The position numbers and the translations under genes were made by a program. DNA of 64,000 bases from Pseudogulbenkiania ferrooxidans 2002 (GTDB taxonomy: Bacteria; Pseudomonadota; Gammaproteobacteria; Burkholderiales; Chromobacteriaceae), in contig NZ_ACIS01000003.1 of the NCBI RefSeq assembly GCF_000174355.1, forward strand, positions 186,001 to 250,000, read 5' to 3'. Below the pieces are notes generated by a model. That model did not search any database and was not told the DNA's origin. It saw nothing but the letters and a program-made list of their open reading frames with translations. Positions 10,395 through 21,021 of this stretch are shown here, one piece after another (within the stretch, counting starts at the first letter, position 1; each line of letters begins with the position of its first letter).

Positions 10395-11792
10395 ATGCAG
10401 AACCAGCAAGACCACTTGCACCGAGGCCTCGAAGAGAGGCATATCAACCTGATGGCGCTCGGCGCCGCGATCGGCGTCGGCCTGTTCCTGGGATCGGCCA
10501 GCGCGATCAAGATGGCCGGCCCGGCGATCATGATCTCGTACGCGCTGGGCGGCTTCGCCATTTTCCTGATCATGCGCGCGCTGGGCGAAATGGCGATCCA
10601 CAACCCGGTCGCCGGCTCCTTCAGCCGCTACGCGCAGAACTACCTCGGCCCCTTGGCCGGCTACCTCACCGGCTGGAACTACTGGTTCCTGTGGATCGTC
10701 ACCTGCATGGCCGAAATCACCGCGGTCGGCGTCTACATGGGCGTGTGGTTCCCGGACGTGCCGCACTGGATCTGGGCGCTGTCGGCACTGGTGCTCATGG
10801 GCTCGGTCAACTTCATCGCGGTCAAGACCTACGGTGAATTCGAGTTCTGGTTCGCGCTGATCAAGATCGTCACCATCGTGCTGATGATCATCTCCAGCCT
10901 CGGCATGATCGTGTTCGGCTTCGGCAACGGCGGCATCGCCACCGGCATCGCCAACCTGTGGACGCACGGCGGCTTCATGCCCAACGGCGTCAAGGGCATC
11001 CTGATGTCGATGCAGATGGTGATGTTCGCGTATCTGGGCGTGGAGATGATCGGCCTGACCGCCGGCGAAGCCAAGAACCCGAAGAAGACCCTGGCGCGTG
11101 CCGTGGACTCGGTGTTCTGGCGCATCCTGATCTTCTACGTCGGCGCGCTGTTCGTGGTGATGTCGATCTACCCGTGGGACCAGATCGGCACCAGCGGCAG
11201 CCCGTTCGTGATGACCTTCGAGAAGATGGGCATCCCGGCCGCCGCCGGCATCATCAACTTCGTGGTGCTGACCGCCGCGCTGTCCTCGTGCAACAGCGGC
11301 ATCTTCAGTACCGGCCGCATGGTGTACAACCTGGCGCAGCAAGGGCAGGCGCTGCCGATGTTCGCCAAGGTGGGCAAGAACGGCGTGCCGAACGCCGCCG
11401 TGCTGATCTCGGTGGTGATGCTGCTGGGCGGCGTGCTGCTCAACTACCTCGCCCCGAAGGAAGTGTTCACCTGGCTCACCGCGATCTCGACCTTCGGCGC
11501 GATCTGGACCTGGGCGATCATCCTGCTGTCGCAGCTGAAGTTCCGCCGCACCCTGAGCCCGGCACAGCTGTCGGCCCTCGAGCATCGCATGCCGCTGTTC
11601 CCGTACGGTTCGTACATCGCGCTGGCCTTCCTGGTGCTGGTGGTGGGTCTGATGGCCTACTTCCCGGACACCCGCATCGCGCTGGTGATCGGCCCGGGCT
11701 GGCTGGTGCTGCTGGTGGTGCTCTACTATGCCCTGGGCTACCACCGCCAAGGCGGCGAGCCGGCACTGAAGGCCGCGCGCCAGTCGGCCTAA
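10395..11792 (+). CDS. ProY-type amino acid permease (APC superfamily)
   Basis: Twelve-helix inner-membrane amino acid/proton symporter of 465 residues. The N-terminus LHRGLEERHINLMALGAAIGVGLFLGSA is the AAT-family signature. Long blocks (MRALGEMAIHNPVAGSFSRYAQ, GVYMGVWFP, MSIYPWDQIGTSGSPFV) closely follow what I recall of E. coli ProY, and related histidine permeases look similar, so the substrate is proline or histidine by inference. A GGAGAAACCTG ribosome-binding site precedes the ATG. It is monocistronic, with its own terminator. Confidence 0.88.
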   Translation: MQNQQDHLHRGLEERHINLMALGAAIGVGLFLGSASAIKMAGPAIMISYALGGFAIFLIMRALGEMAIHNPVAGSFSRYAQNYLGPLAGYLTGWNYWFLWIVTCMAEITAVGVYMGVWFPDVPHWIWALSALVLMGSVNFIAVKTYGEFEFWFALIKIVTIVLMIISSLGMIVFGFGNGGIATGIANLWTHGGFMPNGVKGILMSMQMVMFAYLGVEMIGLTAGEAKNPKKTLARAVDSVFWRILIFYVGALFVVMSIYPWDQIGTSGSPFVMTFEKMGIPAAAGIINFVVLTAALSSCNSGIFSTGRMVYNLAQQGQALPMFAKVGKNGVPNAAVLISVVMLLGGVLLNYLAPKEVFTWLTAISTFGAIWTWAIILLSQLKFRRTLSPAQLSALEHRMPLFPYGSYIALAFLVLVVGLMAYFPDTRIALVIGPGWLVLLVVLYYALGYHRQGGEPALKAARQSA

Positions 11793-11810
11793 AGCGTTCC
11801 CCGGCAAGAA

Positions 11811-11837
11811 AAACGGCGACTCATCGAGTCGCCGTTT
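11811..11837 (+). terminator. Terminator of the ProY-type permease
   Basis: Perfect 11-bp stem aaacggcgact/agtcgccgttt with a 5-nt loop ending in TTT. Confidence 0.7.
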
Positions 11838-12026
11838 CAGGCTGCGGACAAGGTGCTTTGATTCTTTTTGACAGGACCCGGCAAAGCCGGGCCTCTCCAC
11901 CTCAGTAGTTGATTCCGCAGCCTGCCACTTTATTCCCAATCCTTCGCTGAGCGAATCAAAGATTCGCACGCAGTCCGCCCTTGCCCTGTAAGGGAGCCTC
12001 GCGGTGCTCGAGAGGACTTAATCAAC

Positions 12027-12060
12027 AAAAAACGGCGACCCGATGGGGCGCCGTTTTTTT
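12027..12060. terminator. Bidirectional terminator between permease and dnaJ
   Basis: Stem of A6-CGGCG against CGCCG-T6 with an inner ccc/ggg pairing, U-rich on both strands. On the minus strand it ends dnaJ. The stretch 11838-12026 has small hairpins (acccggcaaagccgggc) but nothing I can name. Confidence 0.8.
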
Positions 12061-12078
12061 ATCGCCATGCCTTCGGGT

Positions 12079-13200
12079 TCAGCCGAAGAAGTCCTTCAGC
12101 TTGTCCATGAAGGACTTGGCGCGCGGGTTGTGCATGGCGGTATCGCCCTGGCTGATCGCCTCGAACTCGCGCAGCAGCTCCTTCTGACGCTCGGTGAGGT
12201 TGATCGGGGTTTCCACCACCACGTGGCACAGCAGGTCACCGTAGTCGGAACCACGCACCGACTTGATGCCCTTGCCGCGCAGCCGGTACTGGCGGCCGGA
12301 CTGGGTTTCCGCCGCGATCTTCACCTTGGCCAGACCGTCGAGCGTGGGGATTTCCACTTCGCCGCCGAGTGCCGCCGTGGCGAAGGAAATCGGCATCTCG
12401 CAGTGCAGATCCATGCCGTCGCGCTGGAACACCGGGTGCGCCTTGATGTGGGTCACCACGTACAGGTCGCCCGCCGGGCCGCCGTTCTGCCCCGCCTCGC
12501 CCTCGCCGGACAGACGGATACGGTCGCCCTCGTCGACGCCGGGCGGAATCTTGACGTTGAGCGTCTTGTGGGTCTTGACCTGGCCGGCGCCGTGGCACTT
12601 GTGGCACGGGTCGGTGATCTGCTTGCCGCTGCCGTGGCAGGTCGGGCAGGTCTGCTGGATCGAGAAGAAGCCCTGGCTCACCCGCACCTGGCCGTGACCG
12701 CCGCAGGTCGGGCAAGTCTTGGGCTGGGTGCCCGGCTTGGCGCCGCTGCCGTGACAGACGTCGCAATTCTCGTGCGACGGGATGCGGATCTGCTTCTCGC
12801 AGCCGCGCGCCGCCTCTTCCAGCGAGATCTCCATGTTGTAGCGCAGATCGGCGCCACGGTAGACGTTGGAGCGTCCGCCACCGCCGCGCCCACCGAAGAT
12901 GTCGCCGAAGATGTCGGAGAAGGCGTCGGCGAAATCGCCGAAGCCCTGGCCGCCGCGCGCACCAGCAGCATTGGGATCGACCCCGGCGTGGCCGAACTGG
13001 TCGTAGGCCGCGCGCTTCTGCCCGTCGGACAGTATCTCGTAGGCTTCCTTGACTTCCTTGAACTTGTCTTCGGCTTCCTTGCTGTCCGGGTTGCGGTCCG
13101 GGTGGTGCTTCATCGCCAGCTTGCGGTACGCCTTCTTGATGTCGTCGTCGGAGGCATCGCGGTTGACACCGAGAGTGTCGTAATAATCACGTTTGGACAT
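12079..13200 (-). CDS. dnaJ: Chaperone protein DnaJ
   Basis: Hsp40 co-chaperone stimulating DnaK ATPase, 373 residues. J-domain with HPD in [10 protein letters not shown] (about 32-37), Gly/Phe-rich linker (about 75-110) and four zinc-finger repeats ([32 protein letters not shown]), then the C-terminal substrate-binding region. It is the third gene of grpE-dnaK-dnaJ, 164 nt after dnaK, and ends at a bidirectional terminator. Confidence 0.98.
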   Translation of the reverse strand: MSKRDYYDTLGVNRDASDDDIKKAYRKLAMKHHPDRNPDSKEAEDKFKEVKEAYEILSDGQKRAAYDQFGHAGVDPNAAGARGGQGFGDFADAFSDIFGDIFGGRGGGGRSNVYRGADLRYNMEISLEEAARGCEKQIRIPSHENCDVCHGSGAKPGTQPKTCPTCGGHGQVRVSQGFFSIQQTCPTCHGSGKQITDPCHKCHGAGQVKTHKTLNVKIPPGVDEGDRIRLSGEGEAGQNGGPAGDLYVVTHIKAHPVFQRDGMDLHCEMPISFATAALGGEVEIPTLDGLAKVKIAAETQSGRQYRLRGKGIKSVRGSDYGDLLCHVVVETPINLTERQKELLREFEAISQGDTAMHNPRAKSFMDKLKDFFG

Positions 13201-13261
13201 GCTGTTCTACCTTGGGGCCTCCCATCAGGGGCAGGCGGAAAGGGAATTCCGAAACAGGAAA

Positions 13262-13302
13262 GGCACAGAGGCCAGAGGAAAGCCCCCGGAACCCTGTGCC
13301 TC
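13262..13302 (-). other. Hairpin between dnaK and dnaJ
   Basis: 8-bp arms aggcacag (13262-13269) and ctgtgcct (13295-13302) around a 25-nt loop, followed on the minus strand by a modest pyrimidine run. It could attenuate dnaJ relative to dnaK. Confidence 0.4.
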
Positions 13303-13364
13303 TCTAGAGCCGCCCGACGCTGGGCGCATGGCGGCGTCGCGGCGGGCTCCAGGCGCAAGAACGC

Positions 13365-15281
<1,917 letters not shown>

Positions 15282-15350
15282 GTTTAATTCCTTTCCTTGA
15301 CTCTTTACGGCGTACCGCAATCGCGATAGTCAGCGCCTGTTGACTGGATA

Positions 15351-15377
15351 GGTAATGGCTATGCCCACGTTTTCAAG
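15351..15377 (-). promoter_or_regulatory. Sigma-32-type promoter before dnaK
   Basis: On the minus strand CTTGAAA (15377-15371), a 12-nt spacer, then CCATTACC (15358-15351), close to the heat-shock consensus CTTGAAA / CCCCATNT. Confidence 0.65.
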
Positions 15378-15381
15378 AGGG

Positions 15382-15392
15382 CTTCGGCCAAC
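15382..15392 (+). repeat. CTTCGGCCAAC dispersed 11-mer, between grpE and dnaK
   Basis: Exact intergenic copy, 4 nt after the grpE stop codon and directly before the dnaK heat-shock promoter. Confidence 0.75.
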
Positions 15393-15396
15393 CTTT

Positions 15397-15942
15397 TTAC
15401 TGTTGGCTCTTGGCCTTGGCGACCACGACCATGGCCGGGCGCAACACGCGATCGGCCACTTGGTAGCCCTTCTGCATCACGCGCAGCACGGTGTTGGGCT
15501 CGGCGTCCGCTTCCTCGGTGCTGATGGCCTGATGGCGGTGCGGGTCGAGCGCCTCGCCCACCGGGTTGATTTCCTTGATCTGCGCTTTGTCGAAGGCCGA
15601 CACCAGCTGTTTCAGCGTCAGGTCGACGCCGAACTTCAGGTTGTCGAACTGGCCGCTCTGGTCGGCCAGCGCCATCTCCAGGCTGTCCTTCACCGCCAAC
15701 AACTCGTTGGCAAACTTGTTGATGGCGTACTTCTGTGCGTTCACCACCTCTTCGGCCGTACGACGGCGCAGGTTCTCCATTTCGGCGCGGGAGCGCAGAA
15801 ACTGCTCGCGGGCTTCGGCCAACTCGATTTCCAGTGCGGCAACGCGCGCCTCCGTGGTCGGCTCGACCGCGCTGTCGGCGGGAGCCTGGGCGGCGGCGCT
15901 GTCCACGGCCTCGTTAACCGGATTCTGTTGGTTTTCCTGCAT
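15397..15942 (-). CDS. grpE: Nucleotide exchange factor GrpE
   Basis: Exchange factor for DnaK, 181 residues. A low-complexity Ala/Glu N-terminus (about 1-35) is followed by the coiled coil (about 30-80, with FLRSRAEMENLRRRTAEEV) and the beta-domain (PVGEALDPHRHQAIST... VLRVMQKGYQVADRVLRPAMVVVA). It is the first gene of the heat-shock cluster with its own sigma-32-like promoter. An 11-mer copy lies within the coiled-coil coding part. Confidence 0.97.
   Translation of the reverse strand: MQENQQNPVNEAVDSAAAQAPADSAVEPTTEARVAALEIELAEAREQFLRSRAEMENLRRRTAEEVVNAQKYAINKFANELLAVKDSLEMALADQSGQFDNLKFGVDLTLKQLVSAFDKAQIKEINPVGEALDPHRHQAISTEEADAEPNTVLRVMQKGYQVADRVLRPAMVVVAKAKSQQ
15813..15823 (+). repeat. 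CTTCGGCCAAC dispersed 11-mer, coding copy in grpE
   Basis: Exact copy; on the gene strand it encodes part of E-L-A-E-A with TTG for leucine. Confidence 0.7.
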
Positions 15943-15988
15943 GACGATTCCCTTGTTAGCTAGGCGATTGAGGATGACCTGACGCTAG

Positions 15989-16014
15989 GTAGGGGCTTTG
16001 GCGAAAATTTCAAG
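15989..16014 (-). promoter_or_regulatory. Sigma-32-type promoter before grpE
   Basis: Minus strand CTTGAAA (16014-16008), a 12-nt spacer, then CCCCTAC (15995-15989), about 45 nt upstream of the grpE start. Confidence 0.75.
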
Positions 16015-16377
16015 AGAGCGCGGTCGATGCGCAAGCGAACCAAGCAACCGCTCGTTTGGGAACTTTTGCTTTCGGAAATGGAAAAAAACAGCGTGGCATT
16101 TCATTCGTTTTTTGTCGGTTTTGTTACCTTTTGAAAACAAAGGATTTTTTTGTGCTGCACTGCACACATTACGTTTTTTTTATGTTTAAATGGACTCACA
16201 GCACACGACGACCAGCAGGTCTGTCTCCCTTACGGAATAGGCTTCGGCGGTCGGAAACGACAACGGGCAAAACACGTTGTCAATAAAAGGTGACGGTAAA
16301 ACCGATTCATCATAGCCAGAGGAATGCCGGCTGAATTTACCGGTTTACTAAGAAACGTAATCGAGAAGGATTCAAGC
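16015..16377. promoter_or_regulatory. AT-rich regulatory region upstream of aceA
   Basis: No gene. T- and A-rich runs surround the dyad TGTGCTGCACTGCACA at 16151-16166, whose core GCTGCACTGCA recurs upstream of the small lipoprotein gene (48356-48366, inverted). The aceA promoter presumably lies between here and 16378. The dyad is a candidate operator for a regulator of acetyl-CoA or polyester metabolism, by inference only. Confidence 0.5.
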
Positions 16378-17676
16378 ATGACCACTCGCGAACAACGCAT
16401 TGCCGCCATCCAAAAAGACTGGGACGAAAATCCGCGCTGGAAAGGTATCAAGCGCGGCTACACCGCCGCCGACGTAGAGCGCCTGCGCGGCTCCGTCCAG
16501 GTGGAACATACCTTGGCTCGTAACGGTGCTGAAAAACTGTGGAACCTGGTCAACAACGAGCCCTACATCAACTGCCTGGGCGCGCTGACCGGTGGCCAGG
16601 CCATGCAGCAGGTGAAAGCCGGCATCAAGGCCATCTACCTGTCCGGCTGGCAAGTCGCCGCCGACAACAACGAATACTCCGCGATGTACCCGGACCAGTC
16701 GCTGTACCCGGTTGACTCGGTGCCGAAGGTGGTCGAGCGCATCAACAACGCCTTCACCCGTGCCGACGAAATCCAGCACTCCAAGGGTCTGGAAAAAGGC
16801 GATGCCGGCTTCGTCGATTACTACGCTCCGATCGTGGCCGATGCCGAAGCCGGTTTCGGCGGCGTGCTGAACGCCTACGAACTGATGAAGGCGATGATCC
16901 GCGCCGGCGCCGGTGGGGTGCACTTCGAAGACCAACTGGCTTCGGTGAAGAAGTGCGGCCACATGGGTGGCAAGGTACTGGTACCGACCCAGGAAGCCGT
17001 ACAGAAACTGATCGCCGCCCGTATGGCCGCTGACGTCTACGGCGTACCGACCCTGGTGATCGCCCGTACCGACGCCGAAGCCGCCGACCTCTTGACCAGC
17101 GACTACGACGAGAACGACAAGCCGTTCCTGACCGGCGAACGCACTGCAGAAGGCTTCTACAAGACCAAGAAAGGTCTGGAGCAGGCCATCAGCCGCGCTA
17201 TCGCCTACGCCGAATACGCCGACCTGGTATGGTGCGAAACCGGTACCCCGGATCTGGAATTCGCCCGCAAATTTGCTGAAGCCGTACACGCCAAGCACCC
17301 GGGCAAGCTCTTGGCCTACAACTGCTCGCCGTCCTTCAACTGGAAAAAGAACCTGGACGATGCCACCATCGCCAAGTTCCAGCGCGAGCTGGGCGCCATG
17401 GGCTACAAGTACCAGTTCATCACCCTGGCTGGCATCCACTCCATGTGGTACAACATGTTCGACCTGGCGCAGGACTACGCCAAGCGCGGCATGTCGGCCT
17501 ACGTCGAGAAGGTACAAGAGCCGGAATTCGCCGCCCGCGAACGTGGCTATTCCTTCGTCTCGCACCAGCAGGAAGTCGGTACCGGCTACTTCGACGACAT
17601 CACCACGGTAATCCAGGGCGGCAAGTCCTCGGTGACCGCGCTGACCGGGTCGACCGAAGAAGAACAGTTCCACTAA
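16378..17676 (+). CDS. aceA: Isocitrate lyase
   Basis: Splits isocitrate to glyoxylate and succinate, the entry to the glyoxylate shunt. 432 residues, as in E. coli (434). The catalytic loop KKCGHMGGK has the active-site C193, and the conserved GYIAG-type region and [14 protein letters not shown] are present. The start [15 protein letters not shown] is preceded by AAGGA at the right distance; the 18-codon upstream extension was discarded. It is monocistronic with a strong terminator. Its pathway partner glcB lies 3.3 kb away. Confidence 0.97.
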   Translation: MTTREQRIAAIQKDWDENPRWKGIKRGYTAADVERLRGSVQVEHTLARNGAEKLWNLVNNEPYINCLGALTGGQAMQQVKAGIKAIYLSGWQVAADNNEYSAMYPDQSLYPVDSVPKVVERINNAFTRADEIQHSKGLEKGDAGFVDYYAPIVADAEAGFGGVLNAYELMKAMIRAGAGGVHFEDQLASVKKCGHMGGKVLVPTQEAVQKLIAARMAADVYGVPTLVIARTDAEAADLLTSDYDENDKPFLTGERTAEGFYKTKKGLEQAISRAIAYAEYADLVWCETGTPDLEFARKFAEAVHAKHPGKLLAYNCSPSFNWKKNLDDATIAKFQRELGAMGYKYQFITLAGIHSMWYNMFDLAQDYAKRGMSAYVEKVQEPEFAARERGYSFVSHQQEVGTGYFDDITTVIQGGKSSVTALTGSTEEEQFH

Positions 17677-17727
17677 GATCCAAGCGTTCGACTGAACGGC
17701 AATTCGACCCTGCCGTCTGTGTCAAGC

Positions 17728-17753
17728 AACCCCCGCCACGGCGGGGGTTTTTC
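17728..17753 (+). terminator. Terminator of aceA
   Basis: 9-bp GC-rich stem aacccccgc/gcgggggtt with loop cacg, followed by T-run. Confidence 0.85.
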
Positions 17754-17994
17754 GTTGCGGCACCTCATCCATTGCTTCCCGGCGCAACGAGGGCAACGGG
17801 GGGCCCCCACATCCTGGCAGGCAGCCACTGCACGCCGCCCTGATCTCGAACAAATCAGCAGCGCATCTCCCGACACACTCCCGCTATTCGCCGTGCCCAA
17901 CCGGACACAAGAAGGTCGTCGCGGCCTTCATGCCAAGGGTCGGCCAGCGGCGGACCCGGCCGACAGCTGGACTGCAAGCCATCGGCAGCCCAAC
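17754..17994. other. Spacer between convergent aceA and the CAT-type permease
   Basis: Together with its flanking terminators this makes a 368-bp gap. I see no convincing gene or motif here. Confidence 0.5.
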
Positions 17995-18017
17995 AAAAAG
18001 GCCGGCAAAAGCCGGCC
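17995..18017 (-). terminator. Terminator of the CAT-type permease
   Basis: 7-bp stem ggccggc/gccggcc with an AAAA loop; on the minus strand it runs into TTTTT. Confidence 0.8.
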
Positions 18018-18044
18018 CTGGATGCCTACGGAGAGTCGCCTCGG

Positions 18045-19442
18045 TCAGGTACGCACGTGCAGCAGCGAGCGGCGGCGCGAATAGCCGAAGTACACCATCA
18101 GGCCCAGCACCAGCCAGATCACGAAGCACAGCCAGGTCAGCGCCGCGAGCTGCGTCATCAGGAACACGCAGAACACGATGGCCAGCGCCGGTACGTAGGG
18201 CACGCCCGGGCAGTGAAACTTGCGCGGCAGGTCCGGTTCGCGCTTGCGCAGCAGGATGATGGCGGCGGCGATCAGCGAGAACGCGGCCAGGGTGCCGATG
18301 TTCACCAGCTCGGCCAACGTACCCAGCGGCACGAAGCCGGCGATCAGCGCAATGAGGGTGCCGATCAGCCAGGTGGCCTTGTACGGCGTGCCGTACTTCG
18401 GATGCACCTCGGAGAACACCTTGGGCAGCAGGCCATCGCGCGACATCGCGAACAGGATGCGGGTCTGCCCGTAAGTCATCACCAGGATCACCGTCAGCAT
18501 GCCGAGAATGGCGCCCAGGTCGACGAAGCCGGCGAACCAGTCGAGCTTGGCCACCTGCAACGCCAGCGATACCGGGTGATCGATGCCCTTGAACTGCATG
18601 AACGGCACGATGCCGGTCATGATGGCGGACACGATCACATACAGCACCGAGCAGATCGCCAGCGACCAGATCACCCCCTTCGGGATATCCTTCTCAGGGT
18701 TCTTCACCTCTTCTGCAGCACAAGTCACGGCGTCGAAGCCGAGGAAGCTGAAGAACACGATGGCGGCACCGTGGAACACGCCGGTCATGCCGTACGGCAG
18801 GGCCGGATTCCAGTTGGCCGGCTTGACGTGCCACACCGCGATGGCGATGAACAGCACCACCACCGCCACCTTGATCATCACCACCACGTTATTGACCTTC
18901 TTCGATTCCTTGATGCCGAACGCCAGCAGCGCGGTAATCAGCATGGCAATCACGAAGGCCGGCAGGTTGAACACCGTCTCCACGCCGGGGCGGGCACCTG
19001 CCGCGGCGGTCAGCGCATCCGGCAGATGCAGGCCGAAACCGGCGATCAGGCTCTGGAAGTAGCCGGACCAGCCCACTGACACGGCGGAGGACGCCAGCAG
19101 GTATTCCAGCATCAGGTCCCAGCCGATGATCCAGGCGATCAGCTCGCCCAGCGTGGCGTAGGCGTAGGTATAGGTGGAACCCGACACCGGCAGCATGGAG
19201 GCGAATTCGGCGTAGCACAGCGCGGCGAAACCGCAGGCGATGGCGCCGATGACGAAGGACAATACCAGGCCGGGGCCGGCCACGGTGGCGCCGGTGCCGG
19301 TCAGGACGAAGATGCCGGTGCCGATGATGGCGCCGATCCCCAGCATGGTCAGGTCAAAGGCGGACAGCTCCTTGCGGAGCCCCTGTGAGGTGTGGGCGGC
19401 AGACAGCATGCCCCTCACGCTCTTCTTGCGCATCAAGCTCAT
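18045..19442 (-). CDS. Cationic amino acid transporter-like APC permease
   Basis: Inner-membrane amino acid permease of 465 residues with about twelve membrane helices. LTMLGIGAIIGTGIFVLTGTGA is the APC substrate-binding helix 1. FVIGAIACGFAALCYAEFASMLPVSGSTYTYAYATLGE and FFSFLGFDAVTCAAEEVKNPEKDIP are typical of the cationic amino acid transporter (CAT/YfnA) group. The substrate cannot be told from sequence. It is flanked by aceA and a LysR gene and has a strong inverted repeat just upstream of its start. Confidence 0.9.
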   Translation of the reverse strand: MSLMRKKSVRGMLSAAHTSQGLRKELSAFDLTMLGIGAIIGTGIFVLTGTGATVAGPGLVLSFVIGAIACGFAALCYAEFASMLPVSGSTYTYAYATLGELIAWIIGWDLMLEYLLASSAVSVGWSGYFQSLIAGFGLHLPDALTAAAGARPGVETVFNLPAFVIAMLITALLAFGIKESKKVNNVVVMIKVAVVVLFIAIAVWHVKPANWNPALPYGMTGVFHGAAIVFFSFLGFDAVTCAAEEVKNPEKDIPKGVIWSLAICSVLYVIVSAIMTGIVPFMQFKGIDHPVSLALQVAKLDWFAGFVDLGAILGMLTVILVMTYGQTRILFAMSRDGLLPKVFSEVHPKYGTPYKATWLIGTLIALIAGFVPLGTLAELVNIGTLAAFSLIAAAIILLRKREPDLPRKFHCPGVPYVPALAIVFCVFLMTQLAALTWLCFVIWLVLGLMVYFGYSRRRSLLHVRT

Positions 19443-19480
19443 GTTTCAAACAATCCCCGAGTGTTCGCGGTGTGCCAAAT

Positions 19481-19512
19481 GCCATGCGCCCGCAGTGTGG
19501 CGGGCGCATGGC
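19481..19512 (-). promoter_or_regulatory. 13-bp perfect inverted repeat in the permease leader
   Basis: Arms gccatgcgcccgc and gcgggcgcatggc with a 6-nt loop, 38 nt upstream of the ATG at 19442. There is no U-run on either strand, so it is an mRNA leader hairpin or operator rather than a terminator. Confidence 0.55.
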
Positions 19513-19930
19513 AGGAATGGATCAGGGCACACGGTGCTCCGAAAATAACTCGTCTACGCGCGAAGATAGCCAATAAAGCCACCGCCACGAAGACGAAACG
19601 GCGTGATATTACCTCAATGCCAAGGTCAGACAAGGTAAAACTCACCCCCCGACTTCGCCACTGTCATAGCCGCCACGGCCCAGGCTGCGGCAATCCGGCA
19701 AACAGGCGCGCAAAATAGCAGCCTTCGCCCTCTATCGGAAACACTGCGCCCCGATCCATTGATCCAGCGCAATTTCACACCTTATTCCGCCACAAGGCGA
19801 AGGTGTCGGCTAGGCCGCCACATGCCGCAGCGAACGACGCCGCGAGCAGCCGAATGCCCTACCACCAAACACCGCCAGGTCGGCGCCACGAGCGGCGTAG
19901 CGGGCATGCCGACCATGAGCAGCGCCGCGC
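19513..19930. other. Intergenic region between permease and LysR gene
   Basis: About 420 bp. The ORFs here are short and arginine-rich and look like chance. No terminator was recognised after the LysR gene. Confidence 0.4.
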
Positions 19931-20827
19931 TCAACCCCAGTAGCCCGGCGCGGCGTAACAGGCCTTGAGATGGTCGATGAAGTGGCGCACCCGCAGCGGC
20001 AGGAACTTGCGTTGCGGCACCATGGCGTACACGGGGTAATCCGGCGAGGAAAAGCTGTCCAGCACCGTCACCAGCCGCCCTTCGGAGAGATCGTCCTTGA
20101 CCTCCCACAACGAGCGCCAGGTGAGCCCGTACCCCTGCAGCGCCCAATCGTGCAGCACCGCGCCGTCGTTGCATTCCAGCGTGCCGGAGACCTTGAGATT
20201 GACCGGCTCGCCGTCGCGGGTGAAGGTCCAGCCGCGGCTCTGACTCTCGCCCAGCGACAGGCAGTTGTGCTGCGTCAGGTCGTCCAGCGTGCGCGGAGTG
20301 CCGTGGCGCGCCAGGTAGCTCGGCGCGGCCACCACCACGCGATAGTTTTCGGCCAGGCGGATCGCCACCAGGCTGGAGTCGGAGAGGTCCGAAATCCGGA
20401 TGGCGCAGTCGACGCGGTCGCGCACCAGGTCGACCAGGCGGTCCGACAGGTCGAGCGTCACCTTCACGTCCGGGTGCAGCTGCTGAAAACTGGCGGCATG
20501 CGGGGCGACGTGACGGCGGCCGAAACCGGCCGGGGCACTTACCCGCAGGTGACCACGCGCCCGCGCGCTGCCGGACGCCACCGCCGCCTCGGCTTCGGCC
20601 AACTCGGCCAGGATGCGCAGGCTTTCCTCGTAAAAGGCGCTGCCCTCCTGCGTCAGCGTGACGCTGCGCGTGGTGCGCACCAGCAGCTTGGCGCCGAGGC
20701 GCTCCTCCAGGGCATCCAGACGGCGGCCGATCACGGCCGGCACCACCCCCTCGATGCGCGCCGCCGCCGACAGGCTGCCGTGAGCCACCACCGCGACCAG
20801 GGTTTCGAGTTGCTTGAACGTGTCCAT
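19931..20827 (-). CDS. LysR-family transcriptional regulator divergent from glcB
   Basis: 298 residues: N-terminal winged helix-turn-helix (FKQLETLVAVVAHGSLSAAARIEGVVPAVIGRRLDALEERLGAKLLVRTTRSVTLT) and a C-terminal effector domain ending near LRVRHFIDHLKACY. The wing and effector parts resemble the CrgA/AaeR-type subgroup. It is divergent from glcB across 194 bp with a dyad adjacent to its own start, so it probably regulates glcB and itself. The effector is unknown. Confidence 0.9.
   Translation of the reverse strand: MDTFKQLETLVAVVAHGSLSAAARIEGVVPAVIGRRLDALEERLGAKLLVRTTRSVTLTQEGSAFYEESLRILAELAEAEAAVASGSARARGHLRVSAPAGFGRRHVAPHAASFQQLHPDVKVTLDLSDRLVDLVRDRVDCAIRISDLSDSSLVAIRLAENYRVVVAAPSYLARHGTPRTLDDLTQHNCLSLGESQSRGWTFTRDGEPVNLKVSGTLECNDGAVLHDWALQGYGLTWRSLWEVKDDLSEGRLVTVLDSFSSPDYPVYAMVPQRKFLPLRVRHFIDHLKACYAAPGYWG
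20593..20603 (+). repeat. CTTCGGCCAAC dispersed 11-mer, coding copy in LysR gene
   Basis: Exact copy; on the gene strand it encodes part of E-L-A-E-A with TTG leucine. Confidence 0.7.
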
Positions 20828-20844
20828 TAGCTCACAAAAAGTAA

Positions 20845-20862
20845 AAGATGCTATGGCATCTT
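20845..20862. promoter_or_regulatory. Candidate LysR operator in the divergent region
   Basis: Perfect dyad aagatgc-tatg-gcatctt, starting 18 nt upstream of the LysR start codon. A second palindrome, gggaatattccc, lies at 20937-20948 nearer to glcB. Confidence 0.5.
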
Positions 20863-21021
20863 AGGTCTTTTTTTGTCACATAAACATCACTAAACTGATC
20901 CCAGCGCATCGCGATACCATTTATGCCAAATTAAGAGGGAATATTCCCCTGGTGTCGCCACGAAAAACCCAGGCCGGTTGATCGGGGACCAGCCCCAACG
21001 GAAACGAGAGAGAGTAACGTC

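Noticed and set aside
11838-12026. Possible small RNA between the two terminators near dnaJ
   Set aside because: Only short unrelated hairpins, no promoter I could support, and the sequence is explained as a spacer between convergent genes.
17754-18044. Several short overlapping ORFs in the spacer after aceA
   Set aside because: Low-complexity Arg/Pro composition and overlap with the permease 3' end and its terminator.
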